From: Cranoglanis bouderius
Lineage: Eukaryota; Chordata; Actinopteri; Siluriformes; Cranoglanididae
NCBI GenBank assembly: GCA_023630585.1
Contig: CM042568.1
Span: 4,440,016 to 4,504,015 of the forward strand
Reading direction: 5' to 3'
DNA length: 64,000 bases
Shown piece by piece: positions 36,326 to 47,235 of this stretch. The notes under the pieces are model-generated. The model did no database searches, was not told where the DNA came from, and worked only from the letters and a program-made list of their open reading frames with translations. The translations under genes were made by a program, and so were the position numbers. Each line of letters opens with the position of its first letter. Positions within the stretch are counted from its first letter, which is position 1.

Positions 36326-36679
36326 TGTTATGAATGACTAAGGGAATTTGGCCTATGTGTTACCTCATATTTATACCCATGTGAAACAGGAAATCATGGT
36401 TGAACAATTTCCTGTTCCTAGTCACCCAGGTGTACTAAAAAAATGTAAAATTGTAAAATATCAATGGGAATATTCTTCAAATATATTTTTCTCATATGAA
36501 TTCATGGGGTGCCAATAATTGCTGCGCACTTATATTTAACAAATATATATTTTTGATAAACCTGTGTTGTGTTTGCAATTGTTTGATATCCATGAGAGCA
36601 AAGTATTTTTGTGACTTTTTTAAAACAAAACATCAAAAGGTAAAAAAAAAATTCACAGCCTTCTTTGCTCATATTTACC

Positions 36680-36763
36680 CAGCACGTACAAACATAGGCA
36701 TCAAAGGGGGCTTGAGCACCTGCCCTTTTTCTTCCTCGAGAGAAAGTGCTCTTTTTTCTGTGG

Positions 36764-36802
<39 letters not shown>

Positions 36803-36805
36803 AAA

Positions 36806-36858
<53 letters not shown>

Positions 36859-36901
36859 CTGTTTGCGCCCCTGTCACCCAAAATGTCTGTGCACATCCCT
36901 G
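36680..36901. mobile_element. hAT-like MITE inserted in Tc1 copy A
   Basis: A 222-bp insert flanked by the direct repeat ATATTTACC (36671-36679 and 36902-36910). That is an 8-9 bp target duplication interrupting the continuous CTCATATTTACCAAG seen in copy E. The ends CAGCACGTACAAACAT and the inverted CAGGGATGTGCACAGACAT are similar but imperfect. Inside are a poly-T run (36769-36798) and a (TA)n run (36811-36856). Confidence 0.7.
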
Positions 36902-36944
36902 ATATTTACCAAGGGTGTCAATAATAGTGGAGGGCACTGTATGT

Positions 36945-37394
36945 AATGCTATAATTTGTAATAGTATTACTTGCATTATAGCTGGTGTTAGCACTCCAGA
37001 ACCAGGGATACTAGCCTAATTTAATACAGAGGCTAATATGGGTCTCTAGATAGCAAGAATATGTCAGCTTATATTAATGTGCTGAGAAAATGGACTTTCA
37101 ATGTAAAGTTAAGATAATCTTAACTGGTAAGGAGAGTGTTCAATGTGATGCTCACACTGCATTGTGCTGAATCTTATGAAAATGAATCATGTGTAAAAAA
37201 AAAAAAAAATAATAATAATAATAATAATAATAAATAATAATAATAATCATATGTGAAAATGATGTGAAAGTGAATGATGTGGAGAAAATTCAGGGGTAAA
37301 TTTTACACATGCAGTTCATGTGTCTTTTCAGTAAGGGGAGACTTGTCAGGATATTTGTCTTGGCAGTTTCTGATATTACACTTGAGAAATGGGA
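36945..37394. other. Spacer with (AAT)n microsatellite
   Basis: No gene. An A-run followed by AAT repeats lies at 37196-37246. Confidence 0.6.
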
Positions 37395-37560
37395 AGTGGA
37401 AAGCTCAGCGCTTAAGTCTCTGAACTACTGGTCAGAAACTTTAAATCCCAGGATGCCAAGCTGCCACTGTCATTTAGTAAAGCCTTTCTTCTTTTCCTTG
37501 ACTCAGCTGTAAGTTGTTTTGGATAAAACCATCTGCATAACTGCATGAATAACATGTAAA
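37395..37560 (+). mobile_element. tRNA-derived SINE, decayed copy
   Basis: A heavily mutated version of the 26833 SINE. AAGCTCAGCGCTTAAGTCTC matches the A-box region and AAACTTTAAATCCCAGGATG the B-box region. GCCAAGCTGCCACTGTC and the tail GTAAGTTGTTTTGGATAAAA follow. Confidence 0.6.
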
Positions 37561-37654
37561 TATAAATGATAGGATTACAAGACAAAAATAATTTCAATAT
37601 AGTATGAGTATGCTGTTTTTTTATTTTGTGAATTTAAGTAATGTATAAAGTGAC

Positions 37655-38820
37655 AAAACACAATTACACTTAAACATTTACACTCAAGTGGTTTGTGGTT
37701 CTTTAACAAGTAGTGTAATGATTCATCTACCATCTTTACCTGCTACTAGAGTAATAAACACAAGGGGGCAGCAACATCTAATGATTACTTTGACTATACT
37801 GAAAAATGTAGAACTCTTAATGGTTCTTCAGTTGTCTCTACAGGGGAACCCTTTAAGGTCCAGTGTGGAAACTCCAGAGCTTTTCTCTATCAGAAAGGTT
37901 TCCACATGCAGCATGTTTAGGTTGCAAATTACCCTTATCCAATCAACCCTTAAAGAACCACGGAACCTTTTTGCTTTACCAGGACAGTTTAGTTAAATTT
38001 TAAGCACCTGACAGGTTCTAGGTATTAAGAAGAAAATCATGACAAATAATTAGAAGTTTGAGAATTGATTAAAACACTCTTCGGTTATCCCTTTAGGGGA
38101 ACCCTTTCTGTAGAACCAGCTGACAACAGGGAACTTCCTTATCAGAAAGGGAAACACTTTTAGCAGATTAAGAACCCTTAATCATCCAGTGAATTCTTAA
38201 AGACGAAGATCATACCGAGTACCAAGACATTTTAACTAATTGTAAACACCTGACAGGTTCTATGTATTAAGAAGAAAATAATGACCAATAATTTCTTCAA
38301 GGGTTCTTTAAGGGTTCATTAAGCTTCCACAAATATTGTCTTTGGAACCCTTTCTAATGAGAAAACACTTGCAGGGCTTTTGTATTTTTTTCCCAATGTC
38401 CACACTATGTTTGTTCTCGGAAAAGATTGTTTCCATCTCTTATTAATTTTTACAATTTACCATGTTTTTTCAGTACTTTCGACCCCTTTTTAAATGTAAA
38501 ACACTTTGTTCTAATAGGAAAACACAAATGCTTGCTGTGAATGATGTATAAATTTGCATTTTTCAGTATGACTGTATCCTGTAGTGATCAATGATCAATC
38601 CTCTTTCCAGTCACCCGAATGACGACGGGTTTTTATTATGAATCTGATTTCATTCTTATGCCGCATCAGAAAGGTTTTTTTTTTTTTTGACACTGTGGCA
38701 TTTGCTTGCTTATTAGGGTTCTAGAACGAAACTGGTCCTTCTGTAAACCTGCTCTCTGGCAATGTCTAATGCTAAAACTATTATACGTATAAAATACAAT
38801 TAAGGTGAATTGAATTCTTT
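37655..38820 (+). repeat. Composite repeat, copy A (about 240-bp tandem units)
   Basis: Begins CACAATTACACTTAAACATT, GTGGTTTGTGGTTCT and TTTACCTGCTA, with GGGGGCAGCAACAT. It holds repeated AGAACCCTT/GGTTCTA modules. GGTTCTA then TATTAAGAAGAAAA then AATAATT occurs at 38014 and again at 38256 (242 bp apart). It ends with the CTTGCTTATTAGGGTTCTAG ... GAATTGAATTC tail. The same start, middle and end recur in copy B, so this is a defined element. The family is unknown to me. Confidence 0.7.
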
Positions 38821-39492
38821 GCATATATTATATAATATACATTATGCATTATATGGCCCATTCCAGAATTGTGGCTACATTTCAAGTAGAGAAAGAAAAC
38901 TAAAATAAATCAATGAAATGAAAAAATGAAATATATAAATAAATAAAAACAGGCAACAAATGTAATACAATTTAAAACCCTGTCTTCCCTAAGAGAAGTT
39001 TTGTCTCTACATCCATTAATTCAACTTTAAGTCTAATAAGATAGAGTCTTTTCATTTTAGAGTAAAAATATCAACACATTTAACTGAAAGGTTGCCAAGA
39101 TGGTGTGCATTTTCTCTAAATATAGCTTTAAAAATGAATGAAATGCTTTGGAATTGCATGTAGTAAGAATGTTAGTTATGCTAATCAGCTTCTGATCAAT
39201 TTGTTAACAATAAAACACATATAATGATCAATTTAAAGCAAAACCTTAAACAAACAGAGTTGAAATTGATGGTAACAATATGAATAACAGAGTTGACCAC
39301 CCGTAGAACACCAACTTCTCTGTCTGAAACCATTTTTAAATGTTAAAACAACTATTTATTCCTAACAAATGCATCTGAATTACAAATCTTTCTGCTTGTC
39401 TGCCCCGCATTTCCCCTTTTGTGCCATCTATTTCTGTCTTTCTGCAAATTTTCTGCCTTTCTTCCAGGGTCGGCATCACGCTGTGCCCTGTA

Positions 39493-40262
39493 CAGGTGCA
39501 TCTCAAAAAATTTTAATATCGTGGAAAATTCCTTTTTTTCCCGTAATGTAATTAAAAAAGATACTGGAAAAATCCAGTATCTCAAGAATATTAGAATAAA
39601 GAATATATAATACAACAATGTCGACATAAGAAGAGCTCTAATCAGCTAATTAACTCAAAATACCTTTTTACTCAAAACCCTGTTGCTCAATGGTCCAAAG
39701 TCCTCTTTTCAGATGAAAGTAAATTTTGCATTTCATTTAGAAATCAAGGTCCCAGAGTCTGGAGGAAGAGTGGAGAGGCACAGAATCCAAGTTGCTTGAA
39801 GTCCAGTGTGAAGTTTCCACAGTCAGTGATGATTTGGGGTGCCATGTCATCTGCTGGTGTCGGTCCACTGTGTTTTCTCGAGTCGAGAGTCAATGCATGC
39901 ACTTCATGCTTCCATCTGTTGACAAGCTTTATGGAGATGCTGATTTCCTTTTCCAGCAGGACTTGACACCTGCCCACAGTGCCAAAACTACTAGTAACTA
40001 GTTTGCTGACCATGGTATTACTGTGCTTGATTGGCCAGCCAACTCGCCTGACCTGAACCCCACAGAGAATCTATGAGGTATTGTCAGGAGGAAGAGGAGA
40101 GACACCAGACCCAACAATACAGATGAGCTGAAGGCCCCTATCAAAGCAACCTGGGCTTCCATAACACCTCAGCAGTGCCACAGGCTGATTGCCTCCATGC
40201 CACAGCGCATTGATGTAGTAATTTGTGCAAAAGGAGCCCCGACCAAGTATTGAGTCTAAAAT
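39493..40262 (+). mobile_element. Tc1-like transposon copy D, remnant
   Basis: The left TIR reads CAGGTGCATCTCAAAAAATT, then TTAATATCGTGGAAAA, after TA at 39491-39492. The N-terminal half of the transposase is deleted and the right TIR is not found. Confidence 0.8.
39660..40255 (+). pseudogene. Tc1-like transposase pseudogene (copy D)
   Basis: Only the catalytic half remains. First acidic motif: VLFSDESKFCISF (about 39700). Then SVMIWGAMSSAGVGPLCFLE. The second catalytic segment is GDADFLFQQDLTPAHSAKTT (about 39935-39995), followed by a stop. Then comes WPANSPDLNPTENL with another stop, and finally PQRIDVVICAKGAPTKY and TGA at 40253-40255. Multiple stops and a frameshift. The DNA-binding domains are missing. 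Confidence 0.85.
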
Positions 40263-40734
40263 AATGCAAAATGCTTAAATGTGATTGGGAACATTTAACT
40301 CATTAACATGTTACTCATCGTCAACTCTGTTATCATTAAACCATTAACAGAGTGGACGATAACAGAGTTGACATTCCATCATTTCCACCATTTTGTGCTT
40401 TAACTCCATGTGCTATCCTCAAACCAGATACCACATGGCATGTCTAAAAACTGAACTTCATGGATTTTCATCATACTATCATTTTTTTTTTAAATTGAGT
40501 GACAGATTCACTACAATATCACAATAACAGATTTGACATATAATTAATCTACTATTGGTGTGTCCTAAACATTTTATACAAATGAATGAGAGGAGAAGCA
40601 TGACATACCTCACTGCCTTCCAGACTTTCCCACCAGGGGAAGTGACATTGCTGGGTGCAGGTCACATGGTTTTTATATGAATGCACTAGGGATTTTTATG
40701 CAGTTTTATAACAGCGGTAACAGAGTTGACCAGA

Positions 40735-41237
40735 ACATAGGGACATAAAAAATATATATATATATATATTTTTTATTACTGAAAATACATATAATAAATA
40801 TTCTATGCAATTGATTGTATAACTGTTAATAGAGTACGCACAAAAAGAAAAAAAAAATAGACTTAATTATTTTATGATAATTCAAGTTGAATGTATGAAT
40901 CAGAAGGCAAAGACAGTCAATAATAGGTGGAGCCGGAGTCATTTGGTCAATATTTTCTATCTAAAGTGTCCCCAAATATACGTCAAGCATTATTATTAGT
41001 GAAAGTTTAATGTAATTTGTGTTATTATTCAAAGCTAATTCATTTTTGTTTTTTTTGTTTTTTTAAAACAAATTACAAAAGGTATATCTGGGAGATGCAA
41101 AATGTACCGCCGATTCTAGAACTACTCCTATGCATGAGATGTACTCTAAGACTAACAAGATCAAAAACAAGCTCATTTGACTGAGTGTAACATTAACATA
41201 ACATAACACAAATTAAACTCATTTTAAAATCATAATA
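40735..41237. other. AT-rich spacer, no gene seen
   Basis: AT-rich, with a short TA run at 40751-40769. No recognisable feature. Confidence 0.5.
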
Positions 41238-43035
41238 AAAACACAATTACATTTACACATTTACACACACCACGTTTGTGGTTCTGTAATTAGTACCACT
41301 GAAAGCAATGCAATAATTGATCTCCCCTTTTACCTGCTATTAGACCGTTAAACACATGGGGGCAGCAACGTCAAATAATTACTCTTATGTCCTGTGTGAA
41401 GCTAGACGTGCTGAACTCCTACAGCACATCTTAAAACATTTAGAACCTTTAATGGTTCTTCAGTTGTCCAGGCGTTTGTCTATAATCACAGGAAACATGA
41501 TATTAGTTTGGTCGGTGAATATAACATTGACATACGGAGCGATATTGTATCTGTCTGAATTCTTGATGAAAAGCACCTCAAACAGTACACTCTTAAAGGT
41601 TCTCCAGCTTGTCTGCTTGGGGGAACCTTTTAAAATTTTATATAGAAGCCTACAACAGAGTGTTTCCCTGTGAGAAAAGGAGTAGAATCCTTTCAGGGTG
41701 CCAAGAACCCATAATCATCCATTGAACCTTTACAGAACCCATGAAGAATAATTTTTTTCTAAGACTGTACCAAGGTTCTAGTTATTAAGAAGAAAACAAT
41801 TACCAGTAATTTGCATTTTGTACACACACTTACCTAGTAATAGCCATGCTTCTAGGAAATGTAGAACCCAGTTGTCCCAGGAGAACCCTTTAAAGTTCTA
41901 AAGCCTTACAACAGAGTATTTCCCTATCAGATAGGGGACCAAGTACCTCAATCGTCCAAGGAACCTTTGGAAAAACAATGGAAAAACAAATTTTCTAAGA
42001 CTGCACCGAGGTTCTATGTATTAAGAAGGGGGGAAAAAAAATGAAAAAATGACCAATAATTTAGAGTTTGTATCACACGCCTACCCAGTTCATACATATA
42101 CACAGTCTTCAAAACTGTAGAACCCTTAAGGGATTTTTGTTTGTCCCTTCAGGAACCACTAAATAGCCATTTATTTAAAGACTGTACCAGGAACCAGAAT
42201 ATACTGTTTATGTTAAAGAACACCTTACAAGCTCTAGGTATTTAGAAAATAATTTCCAATAAATTAGAGTTTGCAGCACATATACTCCTAGAATATATAT
42301 ATAACCACTGGAGAACCCTTTTTGCTAAGAGTATACCAAGTACCAAGACAGGTTCTAGATATTAAGGAGAAAACAATTTCCAATAATTTGGAGGTTGCCA
42401 GTTCATGGTTGGCACCTTTAGGGGAACTCTTTAAAGTTCTATGTAAAATATTACAACAGGATGTTTCCATATTAGAAAAGTTTCCAAGTAGAACCCTTTC
42501 AGGAGGCTAAGAACCCTTGATCATCCACTGAACCTTTACAGAAGAAGCCAGTTTAACAAAATGTTAAACACCTGACATGTTCTTAGTCCCTATAATTTGT
42601 ACCACATTTTGGACACTTACCCAGATTCTGTGTAGAACCTTCTGTCTAGAATAGAGAGTTTCCCTATCAGAAATAAATTTAGGAGGTTAATTATCCAATA
42701 AACCTGTACTGTAACTGTGCCAAATACCAAAGACCAAGACACTTTAGCCAAAATGTTGAACATCGCTGGATAAATAGGAACCTTGTAAGACTAAGAGCTA
42801 AGAACCCACAATCATCCAATAAACCTTTAAAGAACCATTGAAGATCTCCTCTTTTTTTTCTAAAAGTGTCTCATATGCCAAGGAAACTTCTTGTGCTGCA
42901 TCAGGAAGGTTTTCTTTGGACCGACTGTGGTCTCTGACTTGCTCATTAGGGTTCTAGATTGATTTCTAAACCTGCTTTGTGAATATGCGTGTTGTTTAAA
43001 AGTGCTCTATAAGCATAAAATACGACTGAATTCTT
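41238..43035 (+). repeat. Composite repeat, copy B (about 240-bp tandem units)
   Basis: A second, longer copy of the 37655-38820 element in the same orientation. Its start (CACAATTACATTTACACATT; GTTTGTGGTTCT; GGGGGCAGCAACG) and end (CTTGCTCATTAGGGTTCTAG) are shared. The GGTTCTA...TATTAAGAAGAAAACAAT module appears at 41774, 42010, 42231 and 42351, with spacings of 236, 221 and 120 bp. Copy B therefore has more internal units than copy A. Small open frames inside are not protein-like. Confidence 0.7.
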
Positions 43036-43785
43036 TATTTTGGTGTTGAATTTGTTACAGATATCAAATACTCAAACAAGACCAAAAGCTATACACTGAA
43101 CACACTGCAACATTAATGTTATTACATTAATGTTAGCAAATATGAAAATGTAATGAAGACACGTTTATTTACAAGCTATATATACTGTCAATCATCTTTG
43201 TAGCATCTTCGTGGTATTTATTTATTTAAGAAAAAAAATTTGCAGCATTTTGTGACTGTACGCTTTTATAGCTTTACACTACACACTTTACACACTCGCC
43301 ACTTTAAACCAATTAAATGACCAACACCAAAACTATAACCTGTAGGCTAATAACACTCAGGCACTCTGCACTCATATACATAATTTATGTTTGTGTGTAT
43401 TGTTGTTATGTTGTTGAAGGAAGTGAGAATTTTACTGCATGTTGTCGCTGCTATAAAACTTGCTTTTTTCAGACAATCAAGGCTTTAATAAGTACAGTCT
43501 TAAGGAGAAGTGGAAGAAACTGAGATTCCAACAGCATATTTTAAGCAGCCAGTAATCCTTTGCAGGGAAAGCAATGATGAAGCAATGAGAGAAATGAATA
43601 GATGATCGAAAGAGGGAGCTCTAAGTACATGCACAGCTGCAGGGGGTCGCGATGTATTTCTCTATACTTCATTTTCTCCTTTTTTCTCCACTTATTCGAC
43701 CCGGTTTTATCTGTGGTTGTTCATTTGGAGCCACACAATGTAGCTTTTGAACTACAGAATTTTAATAATATATATTTTTGGTGAC
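43036..43785. other. Intergenic, no gene seen
   Basis: AT-rich. Short frames such as 43317-43523 carry no family signature. Confidence 0.5.
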
Positions 43786-43789
43786 ATTC

Positions 43790-43790
<1 letters not shown>

Positions 43791-43864
<74 letters not shown>

Positions 43865-43889
43865 TACTACTACTACTATTATTATTATT
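43791..43889 (+). repeat. (ATT)n/(ACT)n microsatellite
   Basis: About 33 trinucleotide units, with an ACT patch near 43862-43877. The poly-Leu and poly-Tyr frames here are artefacts. Confidence 0.97.
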
Positions 43890-44472
43890 CCCTAACAGTG
43901 GTAGCATTAATCCTACTAATATTATATAATATTATATATAAACACAACATAACAGCAAACAACAAATTAAAACTAACAATTTCGCTTCATTATCATTTTC
44001 TTCTTCTAAATATTCACATTGTAATTGTTTTAAAAATGTTTATTGGGGAGAAGTAAATATGTCACAATAGCTGATAATTCTTTTTATCGCGATCATTCGC
44101 CGTTTTATAAGGCTCGAATCGGACAGCATAACAAATGAAACTTTATCGAAATGTGAGCATAGGAAAGCATAAAATAATAACAGAGTCATAATTATCAATA
44201 TGGGCTATGTTTATGGAAATTATAGAGTTGAAATAATGCTTTGTTTTAGAAACTATCTACAGACTTTAATATCTGAATTTGCAAAACTATTGATATACTA
44301 TACTATACTATGTGATGTATATTTATATACATCACATTGTACACCACATATCACGGTATAAATATACATGTAACTATTTATATGTATATACTGCTACTAT
44401 TGTTGATACTACTACTATCATTACCTTGCTATTAATGTTGTTTTTATTATGCTGTTTTATTTAAATTCTTTA
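43890..44472. other. AT-rich spacer, no gene seen
   Basis: AT-rich sequence. A small inverted repeat (GATGTATATTTATATACATC) lies at 44315-44334. Confidence 0.5.
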
Positions 44473-44473
44473 C

Positions 44474-44552
<79 letters not shown>
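44473..44552 (+). repeat. (ATT)n microsatellite
   Basis: About 26 ATT units. Confidence 0.97.
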
Positions 44553-44829
44553 GTCTCATTTGCTTTCAATGCTGCTCTGGTTCTCATAGTTTTCCTGATG
44601 CTTTGGAAACACCGTCTAATATGCATTCCTGCTAATAAAGCTACTCTAAATTGAATTTTCTAGAACTGAATCAAAGTGAGGACACACTCGGAGCAGTCAT
44701 CCAGGAGTCACTTGTTTAACGGAGGGCGGTTTGGAGAATCTCGGGGTGGGTGAAGTCGCACAGAGGGTCAGGATTAACGGTGCTAGTTTGTACAAACAGC
44801 CTCGGGCCGAAGGGAAAAAGTTCATCCAC

Positions 44830-44831
<2 letters not shown>

Positions 44832-44887
<56 letters not shown>
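44832..44887 (+). repeat. (GT)n microsatellite
   Basis: About 27 GT units inside an otherwise GC-balanced stretch (44690-44985). Confidence 0.97.
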
Positions 44888-44889
<2 letters not shown>

Positions 44890-45078
44890 AAGGAGTCCTT
44901 CACGGTCACTTCTTTAAAGGGATTAAGAGAAGATACGGCCGAGAAATTAGCACTCACAGCTGCAGCACCTTTCCTCCCCAAATCTTATTGACTCAATGTA
45001 TAAAAAAAACAATCTGATCATTTACCCAAACACAGTAACCTCTTTGTTTTTATTGAAGCTCAAATTGATTGTAATTTA

Positions 45079-45284
45079 ACACACACACACACACAATGCA
45101 AAACAAAATTACGAGACTGTGTTAATACGTGAATCCAAGTGTAAGGTGATTAGGAAAATGTGTAGATTTATTTTTGGATAAATGGTAAAATAAATAAATA
45201 AATGAATGAATAAATGAATGAATGAATAAATAAATAAATAAACAAAGAAAGAAAGAAAGAAAGAAAAAAAGAAAGGAAAAAATG
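45079..45284. repeat. Short (CA)n, (AAAT/GAAT)n and (GAAA)n runs
   Basis: CA at 45080-45096, AAAT/GAAT at 45187-45244 and GAAA at 45246-45283. Confidence 0.9.
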
Positions 45285-45476
45285 AAGAAATGAATGAAAA
45301 TGACTTTGTATGCGTTACTATCGACCCTGCGTAGATGAAGTTGGTTATTCTGTAGTGTTTACATGAAAATGCGGGATTAGTCACTTGAATTGGACGCTTG
45401 AATTGCTGACTATTTTATTATTACTTATATAACACTTTCCAGAATTTAACACTACTACTACTACATCAACAACAAC

Positions 45477-45479
45477 AAC

Positions 45480-45540
<61 letters not shown>

Positions 45541-45766
45541 TAAATGGTTTTAAATGAATATACCCCAAAAACTATATTTTCAATGAAACAAATTTTCGGT
45601 AATGTTTTTTTTTATATTTAGATTTGTTTACATTCTTTGTACTGTTTTGTTTCTATTAAACAAATGCACAGTTTAGATGTATAGAAATATATGTTTACGG
45701 TCATAATTCAAGATATCTTAAATTATGATTACATAATAATAATGAGGTAATCAATAATATGATTAC

Positions 45767-45819
<53 letters not shown>

Positions 45820-45839
45820 CGATATCTGTTCTGTAACAA

Positions 45840-45904
<65 letters not shown>
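45477..45904. repeat. Three AAT/ATT microsatellites
   Basis: AAT at 45479-45541, AAT at 45768-45820 and ATT at 45841-45904. The last two form a complementary pair separated by 20 bases and could fold back. The poly-Ile, poly-Asn and poly-Tyr frames across them are artefacts. Confidence 0.95.
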
Positions 45905-45906
<2 letters not shown>

Positions 45907-46024
45907 GCCGCGTAATTAAACGAAACAAAAGCGCATGCATTTCGATACTCCTTTCTCCCCGGCTTTTGACCAGCACTGACACATGGTGGGTGTTTGGCTT
46001 TCTCCGTTTGGTTGCTTTTTAACT

Positions 46025-46440
46025 CCCCCCTGTGCAGCTCGAAGTAACAAACTTTTCGCACCTCACCTCGGCCGTGATGAGGTCGCGCGCTCTGTCTTCA
46101 TTCCCCCCTTGGCGCTTTGATCCAGAGCTTCATCGAGACTTTTTTTCTTTCTTTTTTTTTTTAATACAAACATCCCGCGTTAATGAAGCTCTCGCGTTAG
46201 GACGCAAACACGCAGGAAGCAAACGCGGGGAGATTATTACCCCGCACATCCACCCTCCCTCTTTTTTTTGTCTTTAATTGCTTGTTTGGAAACAGATGTT
46301 CGCAGCTAATTTCGCCTCTAATGGGATGATTCATTGAGTCGGGGAACGGTTGCAAGCCTTTGCAATAAATTAGTGCAACAAAGAAAAGGCTAATCCCTGC
46401 TGTTGGTCTTAGATTAAGTCTAAAAAGTGCACAGGTTTAC
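46025..46440 (+). promoter_or_regulatory. Candidate foxc1 upstream regulatory element
   Basis: A 400-bp island of CpG-containing, non-repetitive sequence about 0.8-1.2 kb upstream of the foxc1 ATG. It contains GCAGCTAATTTCGCC, TCTTTAATTGCTTG, TTTGGAAACAGATG and CTTAGATTAAGTC, with homeodomain-like, forkhead/E-box-like and Otx-type cores. The composition suggests a conserved non-coding element. Not proven. Confidence 0.35.
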
Positions 46441-46654
46441 GTATATCATCATACTCATATAAACAACTAATAAACGACTAATTAATTGAATTAAACCCTG
46501 AAGCCGCGTGTCATATACAAGAAAAATGAATAAAAGAAATACCTCCGTAAGTATCATTGATTGGAACTGTTTATTGTAGCATGTTATCCTTATTCATTTT
46601 ATATAGATATTTAATAAATAATAATATAATAAATACATATAAAAAGTTTTCTAT

Positions 46655-46793
46655 TTGTTGTGCATAGGCTTGCCTGCTATCTACTTGAAGATAGCGGTTA
46701 TTGTACCGAGTGTGTGGTGTGTTATTGGCCGGGTGTGTTGGGACGTCCCAACACCTCCTCTCGTTTTTTTTTTTTTTTTTTTCCCTCCCTCCG

Positions 46794-46826
<33 letters not shown>

Positions 46827-47235
46827 CCAGAAGTTCCTCGTTTTGCACAGACCAGCCTCCCCATTGGACAGCTTCAACGTTTTTAGGGAGGAGTCTTACT
46901 GGCAGCAAAAAAAAGCAGAGAAGGGAAAGAAATGAACGTGCACGAAAAAAGTCCCGCGTCTTGACGGATGCCCTGAAATCCAGAAACTTTTTCCAATGCG
47001 CGCTTCGGCGAAGAGAAAGAGAGTGAAAGAGTGAGTGAGCGAGGTGGCTTCATAGACAGTACCGAGGCCCTGAACGAGAATATTTTGTGGACTTTTTTTT
47101 TCTCCCTCGCTGGACTCATTGGTTTTGTTTTTTTTATTTTCTTAAAAAAAAAAAAAAGGAAAAGAAACTTAAAGTGGATTTGTGCCGTTTCGGATCTCTC
47201 TGTGGTGCTTTTCGGTTGTCAGCGGAATAATCACC
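46655..47235 (+). promoter_or_regulatory. foxc1: Probable foxc1 promoter and 5'UTR
   Basis: A CpG-containing flank with an inverted CCAAT box (CCCATTGGACAG near 46861), a (GT)n run at 46796-46824, and T and A runs just upstream of the gene. No clear TATA box. The start context TCACCATGC at 47236 has the favourable A at -3. Confidence 0.6.

Larger units (their letters stand above)
39253..40731. repeat. Cluster of TAACAGAGTTGAC motifs around a Tc1 remnant
   Basis: The motif AACAGAGTTGA(C) occurs at 39253, 39285, 40360 and 40718. It is inverted at 40321, with weaker forms at 40345 and about 40526. The occurrences bracket Tc1 copy D, which suggests that the Tc1 inserted into an older repeat carrying this motif at several points. 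Confidence 0.5.

Noticed and set aside
47182..47235. Longer foxc1 start
   Set aside because: The extension opens with GTG, not ATG; the conserved FoxC N-terminus MQARYSVSS starts at 47236 in a good context.
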